Origin: Flavobacterium sp. UBA807
GTDB taxonomy: Bacteria; Bacteroidota; Bacteroidia; Flavobacteriales; Flavobacteriaceae
Assembly (NCBI GenBank): GCA_002296885.1
Contig: DBIH01000280.1
Span: 1 to 22,653, forward strand
DNA: 22,653 bases
Direction: 5' to 3'
Below the pieces are notes generated by a model. The model had not been told where the DNA came from. It saw only the letters and a list, made by a program, of their open reading frames with translations, and made no database searches. Each line of letters opens with the position of its first letter. Within the stretch, counting starts at the first letter, position 1. A program made the position numbers and the translations under genes. Shown here one piece after another: positions 15,911-20,798 of the stretch.

Positions 15911-16459
15911 ATGAAAAATATTGAAAATAAAAAAATACCAATCTTAGCCATAACACTTGCCTTCATCATAATAGTTTTCTTCAGCATCATAAAAGAAAAT
16001 ACAGAAATTACAGAAAGAATAGATGGTCACCGGGCAATTACAACAACTTCAAAGATTATTTTATTTGAGAATGAATATAACTTTGAGAGTTCAGTAGCAA
16101 TCTGTTTTATAATAATTGTGCTCTCAGTTACAGCTTTTTTCTACATCACAGACACACAAATAATAGGCAAAACCATTGAAGTAAAAAATAAAATAATTCA
16201 ATTTATGTCTTCATTAGATGAAAAGCAAAATAGAGCCAAACTTAAATTCTATATCATTACAATTGCAATCATAATTTTATGCTGGCAGGCACTGGTATAT
16301 TATGGTGAACTTAAAGACTTGGAAAAAGAAAACCACTACGTAGTATTTAATAAATGGCAAGCAAGTTTCATGGGATTTATGAGAGTTGGACAAATAGCAT
16401 TACCTCTCTTAATTCTGTTTAAAATAATTGGATTAATAATATCAAAAAGAAAAAAATAA
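15911..16459 (+). CDS. Four-helix membrane protein of unknown function under XRE control
   Basis: No family is recognised. From the ATG at 15911 the protein is 182 residues with hydrophobic segments IPILAITLAFIIIVFFSII, VAICFIIIVLSVTAFFYIT, FYIITIAIIILCWQALVYY and IALPLLILFKIIGLIIS, so four membrane helices. A soluble stretch of about 35 residues lies between helices 2 and 3 (EVKNKIIQFMSSLDEKQNR). The frame is open further upstream to 15734, but that would run through the repressor gene and its promoter. The two plausible starts are 15872 (inside operator 2, adding MITLFFLTLINTA) and 15911, which I prefer. It is the last gene before the right attachment site and looks inducible by loss of the XRE repressor. 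Exclusion, lysis or toxin roles are all possible. Confidence 0.65.
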   Translation: MKNIENKKIPILAITLAFIIIVFFSIIKENTEITERIDGHRAITTTSKIILFENEYNFESSVAICFIIIVLSVTAFFYITDTQIIGKTIEVKNKIIQFMSSLDEKQNRAKLKFYIITIAIIILCWQALVYYGELKDLEKENHYVVFNKWQASFMGFMRVGQIALPLLILFKIIGLIISKRKK

Positions 16460-16474
16460 CCTAACAATACAAAT

Positions 16475-16483
16475 ACTGTACAG
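16475..16483 (+). promoter_or_regulatory. Candidate integrase arm-type site, right end
   Basis: ACTGTACAG differs by one base from the left-end copy ACCGTACAG (4701-4709), and both are followed by AGA and T-rich sequence. It sits 58 bp inside attR and contains the palindrome CTGTACAG. A single copy, so support is limited. Confidence 0.35.
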
Positions 16484-16494
16484 ATTTAAAAAAT

Positions 16495-16537
16495 AAAAAT
16501 CCTTAGAATGCTGATTAATAGCTATCTAAGGATTTTT
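16495..16537. terminator. Element-borne bidirectional terminator facing tRNA-Leu
   Basis: Perfect 12-bp stem AAAAATCCTTAG (16495-16506) with CTAAGGATTTTT (16526-16537), 19-nt loop, A/T tracts on both sides. It ends the membrane-protein gene on the + strand. On the - strand it ends tRNA-Leu 4 bp beyond the tRNA 3' end, replacing the original terminator at 4509-4534 that was displaced by integration. Confidence 0.8.
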
Positions 16538-16540
16538 TAA

Positions 16541-16553
16541 GTACCCGGAGCCG
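16541..16553. repeat. Right attachment-site core (attR)
   Basis: GTACCCGGAGCCG, identical to 4537-4549. It overlaps the 3' end of the complete tRNA-Leu gene, so the tRNA stays functional after integration. Confidence 0.9.
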
Positions 16554-16621
16554 GAGTCGAACCGGCACGGTTTCCCACAGGTGTTTGAGACCAGCGCGTC
16601 TACCAATTCCGCCATCCGGGC
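16542..16621 (-). tRNA. tRNA-Leu (anticodon CAA)
   Basis: Reading the - strand, GCCCGGA at the 5' end pairs with TCCGGGT at the 3' end (first pair G-U), followed by discriminator A. The D arm contains AATTGGTAGAC. The T arm is GCCGG TTCGACT CCGGC. The anticodon loop CTCAAAC gives CAA, decoding UUG leucine. A short extra arm (GTGGGAAACCG region) fits a class II leucine tRNA, though at 80 nt the gene is slightly short. One T-T mismatch is seen in the anticodon stem as I fold it. CCA is not encoded. Its 3' end is the integration target of the element to the left. Confidence 0.93.
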
Positions 16622-16766
16622 AGCAATGAATGACTTCCCTTTTGTCTAATTTTTAGAAAAAATTAATTAAAGTTATCGCCATCCGGGCTTGACAGACAAA
16701 ACCAACAACAGTTGGTTTATCGCAAAAAATAAGCATCAAAAACCATGCTTATTTTTAAACACGGTG

Positions 16767-16799
16767 CAAATGTAAAAAATAAAATATCATATAATCAAA
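16767..16799 (-). promoter_or_regulatory. Candidate promoter of tRNA-Leu
   Basis: On the - strand TTTG (16799-16796), a 21-bp spacer and TACATTTG (16774-16767) match the Bacteroidetes promoter pattern. Transcription would start near 16760 and run about 140 nt before the mature tRNA, through two hairpins and a partial tRNA copy. Confidence 0.45.
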
Positions 16800-16840
16800 A
16801 AAATACTCTAAAATATACTTTCAGAGTTGGATTTAATTTC

Positions 16841-16848
16841 TAAATTTG
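16841..16848 (+). promoter_or_regulatory. Candidate promoter of prs (-7 box)
   Basis: TAAATTTG matches TAnnTTTG. No clean -33 TTG is seen at 17-21 bp. Initiation near 16855 would give an 80-nt leader for prs containing a small hairpin. Confidence 0.5.
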
Positions 16849-16934
16849 CACCGCGGTAAAACGCACAGCAACTAACTAACTACATTCGAGGCACTTCCGC
16901 GAGGTGTGTAACGAACGAAAACAACTAAAAAATA

Positions 16935-17876
16935 ATGTCGCAACAGGAACCAGAAGCAAAGATATTTGCGTGTTCGCAAAGCGTCTATCTTGCTGAACAA
17001 ATAGCCGAAAACTATGGCGTTCAGCTGGGTAAAGTTACGTTCTCAAAATTTAGTGATGGTGAATTTCAACCTTCTTTTGAAGAATCAATAAGAGGATTGC
17101 GTGTTTTTATTGTCTGCTCAACATTTCCGAGCGCCGACAATTTAATGGAGCTGTTGTTAATGATTGATGCCGCAAAACGTGCATCAGCCCGACACATAAC
17201 TCCCGTAATTCCATACTTTGGTTATGCAAGACAGGACAGAAAGGACAAACCAAGGGTTCCGATTGGAGCAAAACTGATAGCAAAACTATTGGAAACTGCC
17301 GGAGCAACCCGAATCATGACGATGGATTTACACGCCGATCAGATTCAGGGGTTTTTCGAAATGCCGGTGGATCATTTGTTTGCATCGACCATCTTTTTGC
17401 CTTATGTTAAGAGTCTGCAATTAGACAATTTAACAATTGCTTCTCCGGATATGGGAGGCTCAAAAAGAGCATACGCGTATTCTAAGTTTTTGGAATCGGA
17501 TGTAGTAATTTGTTACAAACAAAGAAAAGCCGCCAACATTATCGATACGATGGAGCTGATTGGTGATGTAAAAGGAAGAAATGTGATTTTGGTTGACGAC
17601 ATGGTTGATACCGGAGGAACATTAGCCAAAGCGGCAGATATGATGATAGAACGCGGAGCATTGAGCGTTAGAGCAATTTGTACACATGCTATACTTTCGG
17701 GGGATGCATATGAAAAAATTGAGAATTCTAAATTACTGGAATTGATTGTTACCGATTCGATTCCGTTAAAGAAGGAATCCAAAAAAATAAAAGTGGTGAG
17801 TTGTGCACCTCTTTTTGCAGAAGTAATGAACATGGTACAGCACAACAATTCCATCAGTGGGAAGTTTTTAATGTAG
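16935..17876 (+). CDS. prs: Ribose-phosphate pyrophosphokinase (PRPP synthetase)
   Basis: Prs transfers the pyrophosphate group of ATP to ribose 5-phosphate, making PRPP for purine, pyrimidine, NAD, histidine and tryptophan synthesis. The 313-residue length is standard. Visible motifs are the substrate segment FSDGEFQPSFEESIRG (39-54), the flexible-loop region YARQDRKDKPRVPIGAKL (97-114), the MDLHADQIQGFF block (130-141) and the PRPP-binding signature VILVDDMVDTGGTL (217-230). Cytoplasmic and normally hexameric. It is the first gene of the core block that continues with rplY and pth, but 195 bp with repeats separates it from rplY. The ATG at 16935 gives a normal N terminus. Confidence 0.98.
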   Translation: MSQQEPEAKIFACSQSVYLAEQIAENYGVQLGKVTFSKFSDGEFQPSFEESIRGLRVFIVCSTFPSADNLMELLLMIDAAKRASARHITPVIPYFGYARQDRKDKPRVPIGAKLIAKLLETAGATRIMTMDLHADQIQGFFEMPVDHLFASTIFLPYVKSLQLDNLTIASPDMGGSKRAYAYSKFLESDVVICYKQRKAANIIDTMELIGDVKGRNVILVDDMVDTGGTLAKAADMMIERGALSVRAICTHAILSGDAYEKIENSKLLELIVTDSIPLKKESKKIKVVSCAPLFAEVMNMVQHNNSISGKFLM

Positions 17877-18071
17877 CCGTTAGCTTTTAACTATCAGCAA
17901 TTAGCAGAAATTTGAAAATTGAGGGATTTGCGTTAGGGATTGAAGCCAAGTGCCATGCACTGCGAAAAGCCCGGCCGTGAGGCAACGCCAAAAAACAAAA
18001 GCTAACAGCTAAACGCTAATAGCTGAAAGCTGAAAAAAGAATTTTTTATTTATTAACTATATATTTTTACA
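17877..18071. repeat. Structured intergenic repeat between prs and rplY
   Basis: GTTAGCTTTT (17879-17888) pairs with AAAAGCTAAC (17997-18006), enclosing about 108 bp. Outside and inside are many AGCTAA/TTAGC units (for example AGCTAACAGCTAAACGC and AATAGCTGAAAGCTG at 18000-18032). The centre (17950-17990) is GC-rich, with CCCGGCCGTGAGGC, unlike the flanks. It looks like a dispersed intergenic repeat, not a gene. The AT-rich end (18037-18070) probably holds the start of the rplY leader. Confidence 0.45.
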
Positions 18072-18680
18072 ATGAAATCGATTACGATTAAAGGATCAGA
18101 AAGAGAAAGCGTAGGCAAAAAAGCAACAAAGGCCGTACGTGATGCTGGAATGGTTCCTTGCGTTATTTACGGAGGAAGTCAACCAGTACATTTTGCTGCA
18201 GAAGAAAAAGCATTCAAAAGCTTGGTTTACACTCCAAACGCACACACAGTTGTGATTGATTTGGACGGTAAAAAAACCAATGCAATCTTGCAGGACATTC
18301 AGTTTCACCCGGTATCGGACAGAATCAATCACATTGATTTCTTCCAATTGAGTGATGACAAGGAAATTATCATGGAAGTACCGGTAAAAGTAACAGGAAC
18401 TTCTCCTGGTGTACTTTTAGGAGGTGTGCTGAACTTAAATCAACGTAGATTGAAAGTTAAAGCATTACCAAAACACTTACCAGATTATGTTGAAGCAAGC
18501 ATCTCTGAATTGCAAATGGGGAACAAATTGTATGTAACTAAGTTACCTACACCAAACTTCAAATTAATGCACCCGGACAACACTGTTGTGGCTCAAGTGA
18601 AGATTTCACGTGCTGCTATGAAAGCGGCTCAGGAAGCTGCAAAAGCAGAGAAAAGTGCAAAAGGAGGAAAGAAAAAATAA
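18072..18680 (+). CDS. rplY: 50S ribosomal protein bL25 (Ctc/TL5 form)
   Basis: bL25 binds 5S rRNA in the central protuberance of the large subunit. This 202-residue protein is the long Ctc form. The N-terminal L25 domain (about 1-92) shows [20 protein letters not shown] and [20 protein letters not shown]. The second all-beta domain (about 98-180) shows [19 protein letters not shown]. An Ala/Lys-rich basic tail ends in KGGKKK. Members of the long form are linked to stress response in some bacteria. It precedes pth by 79 bp, a common pairing, but a hairpin terminator lies between them. Confidence 0.97.
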   Translation: MKSITIKGSERESVGKKATKAVRDAGMVPCVIYGGSQPVHFAAEEKAFKSLVYTPNAHTVVIDLDGKKTNAILQDIQFHPVSDRINHIDFFQLSDDKEIIMEVPVKVTGTSPGVLLGGVLNLNQRRLKVKALPKHLPDYVEASISELQMGNKLYVTKLPTPNFKLMHPDNTVVAQVKISRAAMKAAQEAAKAEKSAKGGKKK

Positions 18681-18705
18681 TTCATTTATTTTTCCAATAC
18701 AAAGG

Positions 18706-18732
18706 AGCATCAGTTTTACTGGTGCTTTTTTT
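18706..18732 (+). terminator. Terminator after rplY
   Basis: AGCATCAGT (18706-18714) pairs with ACTGGTGCT (18718-18726), a 9-bp stem with one G-T pair and TTT loop, followed by a T run to 18732. pth starts 28 bp downstream, so partial read-through or a nested promoter is needed. Confidence 0.7.
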
Positions 18733-18759
18733 ATGCCTGAATTTTAATACTTTTACGGC

Positions 18760-19383
18760 ATGAATTGGATTAAAGATTTATTCAAAGCAAAAATAAAATC
18801 TGAAAACTCAGAAGAAATGAAAAAATTCCTAATTGTAGGGCTTGGCAATATTGGCACCGAATATGCAAATACAAGGCATAATATTGGGTTTAAAGTATTG
18901 GATTACATTGCTGAAAAAGCGAGTCTGAATTTTGAAACAGCTAAACTCGGAGCAGTCACAGAATACACTATAAAAGGCAGAAAGCTGATTTTGCTTAAGC
19001 CAAATACGTATATGAACTTAAGCGGAAAAGCAGTTCAGTATTGGATGCAGAAAGAAAACATAGCAAGGGAAAATATTTTGGTCATAACCGATGATTTGAA
19101 TTTGCCTTTCGGGACAATCCGAATAAAAGGAAAGGGGAGCGATGGAGGGCACAACGGGTTGAAAAATATTCAGCTAATTTTAAATACTTCGGAATATCCG
19201 AGATTTCGTTTCGGAATCAGCGATGAGTTCAAAAAAGGGCAACAGGTAGATTATGTACTTGGGGAGTGGAATGAAATTGAAAGAGAAAAACTTCCGGAGC
19301 GATTTGAAGTGGGTAAACAAATAGTTGAATCATTTGCCTTAGCCGGATTAAATGAGACAATGAATAGTTTTAACGGTAAGTAA
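18760..19383 (+). CDS. pth: Peptidyl-tRNA hydrolase
   Basis: Pth cleaves the ester bond of peptidyl-tRNAs released prematurely from ribosomes, recycling tRNA. The conserved features are FLIVGLGNIGTEYANTRHN with catalytic H40, NTYMNLSGKAV with N86, the DDLNLPFG block with D111, and GSDGGHNGLKNI with H131 and N132. The 207-residue product has about 19 residues before the second methionine (M20, position 18817), where the classical fold begins. An extension of this kind (MNWIKDLFKAK...) is familiar from Flavobacterium, so I keep the upstream ATG; the shorter start gives 188 residues, the usual length. It ends at the bidirectional hairpin facing the protease gene. Confidence 0.96.
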   Translation: MNWIKDLFKAKIKSENSEEMKKFLIVGLGNIGTEYANTRHNIGFKVLDYIAEKASLNFETAKLGAVTEYTIKGRKLILLKPNTYMNLSGKAVQYWMQKENIARENILVITDDLNLPFGTIRIKGKGSDGGHNGLKNIQLILNTSEYPRFRFGISDEFKKGQQVDYVLGEWNEIEREKLPERFEVGKQIVESFALAGLNETMNSFNGK

Positions 19384-19411
19384 AAAGTCCCGATTTATAT
19401 CGGGACTTTTT
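19382..19411. terminator. Bidirectional terminator between pth and the M43 protease gene
   Basis: Perfect 13-bp stem AAAAAGTCCCGAT (19382-19394) with ATCGGGACTTTTT (19399-19411), loop TTAT. It serves the convergent pth (+) and metalloprotease (-) genes. Confidence 0.9.
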
Positions 19412-19431
19412 ATTTAATAATTTATTTGTGA

Positions 19432-20676
19432 TTATTCTACAACTAATTTTTTAGTCACGATTCCTCTGTCACTTTTAACATTTATAAAGTAAACACCACT
19501 ACTTGGATGATCCAAATTAATAGACTGAACTAAATCTGAAGATTGGTCAAAGTTATTTTCGTAGATCGTTTTTCCTGTAACATCAAATACTTCAACAGAA
19601 TAACTGGTTGAAAAATCTTTGAATGCTATGTTGAAACTTCCTTTGCTTGGGTTTGGATAGATGTTGAATTGAGCTTGTAAAAACGCATCATTAGCCAAAG
19701 CAGTTGTAGTAAACTGACTTGAAATGGAGTTATACCAAGCCAACATTCTTGCAGCCTGACCTGCTGTAAACATATACATACAAGCATCGTTTACATAGTC
19801 CATATAATTCATCGTCAAGGCATAAGTAGTACAACCCATAACATCACCTGCTGCTGGGCAGTCGTAATTCTCAGTGTCTAATGCAGGAGTGTCACAAACT
19901 CTGTCTCCTGATGTAGCACAGTTGGCACCATCACAACCTGCAAAAGTGTGATCTAAATTGAAATAGTGACCTAATTCGTGAGTTAGTGTTCTTCCTAAAT
20001 CATATGGAGAACCAGGAACATAACCTGTACAACCGACACCTGATCCAAAAGCTGTTTTTGCAATTACAACACAATTTCCTGCTGAAGGCGAACCGCCAAG
20101 AGGAGAATATCCCAAAATACCGCTACCGGCATTTCTACATACTAAGTTTAAATATCCGGACCAAGTAGTATCCGAGTCATTAGAACCTAAAAAGTCAGTC
20201 CCGAAAGTTACAGCTAAATCACCATTAACCAGGCCAGTTCCCGCAGGATGATTTTGTGTAGCCAAAACAAATTGCACCTGCAAACTTCCTGTGTTCGTTC
20301 CAGGATAATATGATGCATCCGCTGCATAATTAGAAATGTCAGCATTTTGTGCATTATAATCTGCATTTAAGATGTTCACTTGTGTTTGTGCTAACCCTCT
20401 AAGGCATGTTTTTAAAGCTGCTGCAGCAGAAGTCGATACCGCAGGGAAGTGAACTGCAACCGGAATTCTGATTACAGCATTTGTGCTGTTACCATTTTTG
20501 TTGGATTCTAAACTTTGTAATTCAGTCTCAAATTTACTTTGTTGATCAAGGTAAGCTTGTCTTAAAGCTGGATCATTCATTATTCTTTGCATTTGCTCCT
20601 GCATTCCACAAGTTCTGTGTTGTTGAGCAAAGCTTACTTGAAAGGCAAGTAATACGAAAAGTAATCTTAATTTCAT
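19432..20676 (-). CDS. Secreted M43-family zinc metalloprotease with T9SS sorting domain
   Basis: This 414-residue exported protease has a signal peptide (MKLRLLFVLLAFQVSFA), a propeptide-like stretch to about 65, then a pappalysin/cytophagalysin-type (M43) catalytic domain. The zinc motif is HELGHYFNLDH (H233, E234, H237, H243), and the Met-turn segment MNYMDYVNDACMYMF lies at about 289-303. The CDTPALDT segment before it and several cysteines typical of M43B enzymes are present. The C-terminal ~75 residues are a type A T9SS sorting domain (NIYPNPSKG... VEVFDVTGKTIYE... GVYFINVKS... KKLVVE), so it should be exported across the outer membrane and released or anchored. A separate promoter (TAAATTTG) lies upstream, and a terminator separates it from the second protease. 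Confidence 0.93.
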   Translation of the reverse strand: MKLRLLFVLLAFQVSFAQQHRTCGMQEQMQRIMNDPALRQAYLDQQSKFETELQSLESNKNGNSTNAVIRIPVAVHFPAVSTSAAAALKTCLRGLAQTQVNILNADYNAQNADISNYAADASYYPGTNTGSLQVQFVLATQNHPAGTGLVNGDLAVTFGTDFLGSNDSDTTWSGYLNLVCRNAGSGILGYSPLGGSPSAGNCVVIAKTAFGSGVGCTGYVPGSPYDLGRTLTHELGHYFNLDHTFAGCDGANCATSGDRVCDTPALDTENYDCPAAGDVMGCTTYALTMNYMDYVNDACMYMFTAGQAARMLAWYNSISSQFTTTALANDAFLQAQFNIYPNPSKGSFNIAFKDFSTSYSVEVFDVTGKTIYENNFDQSSDLVQSINLDHPSSGVYFINVKSDRGIVTKKLVVE

Positions 20677-20696
20677 TTTTTTTATTTTAAAGTTGC

Positions 20697-20704
20697 CAAA
20701 TTTA
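20697..20704 (-). promoter_or_regulatory. Candidate promoter of the M43 protease gene
   Basis: On the - strand TAAATTTG matches the -7 consensus TAnnTTTG, 20 bp before the ATG at 20676. No clear -33 TTG is seen. It follows the terminator of the upstream protease gene, so the two genes are probably transcribed separately. Confidence 0.5.
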
Positions 20705-20733
20705 ATAAAATGTTTAACATAAAATTAGTTTTA

Positions 20734-20772
20734 ATTAAAAAAAGAGGTAAATTTTTTAAAAACTTACCTCTT
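20734..20772 (-). terminator. Terminator after the reprolysin-like protease gene
   Basis: AAGAGGTAA (20742-20750) and TTACCTCTT (20764-20772) form a 9-bp stem with an AT-rich inner part that can also pair. On the - strand it is followed by a T run (A run at 20737-20743 on the + strand). Confidence 0.7.
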
Positions 20773-20798
20773 CTAACTATTTAATAGTCAAACAGCTA

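Larger units (their letters stand above)
4537..16553. mobile_element. Integrated element in the 3' end of tRNA-Leu, about 12 kb
   Basis: A perfect 13-bp direct repeat GTACCCGGAGCCG flanks this segment (4537-4549 and 16541-16553). The right copy is the 3' end of the intact tRNA-Leu gene. A tyrosine integrase gene lies just inside the left repeat, the usual arrangement for tRNA-targeting islands. The contents are integrase, excisionase-like HTH protein, replication-initiator-like protein, RadC-like protein and XRE repressor plus a - strand cargo block, all visibly AT-richer than the flanking core genes. Excision between the repeats would yield a 12,004-bp circle. No relaxase of the MOB families, coupling protein, mating-pair or capsid genes are seen, so transfer would need a helper or packaging by another element. 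Classification as an integrative mobilizable or satellite-like island is inferred. Confidence 0.9.
16622..16934. promoter_or_regulatory. Divergent control region between tRNA-Leu and prs
   Basis: No gene is seen in this 313-bp gap. It holds, in order: a 12-bp copy of the tRNA 5' end (16677-16688); a hairpin AAACCAAC/GTTGGTTT (16699-16718, 4-nt loop); a perfect 12-bp stem AAAAATAAGCAT/ATGCTTATTTTT (16725-16756); a leftward promoter for the tRNA (TTTG at 16799-16796, TACATTTG at 16774-16767, 21-bp spacer); and a rightward -7 box TAAATTTG (16841-16848). A small hairpin CACTTC/GAGGTG (16892-16906) lies in the prs leader. Confidence 0.6.

Noticed and set aside
16677..16688. Second tRNA-Leu gene upstream of the first
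   Set aside because: Only 12 bp match the tRNA 5' end; no D, anticodon or T arm follows.
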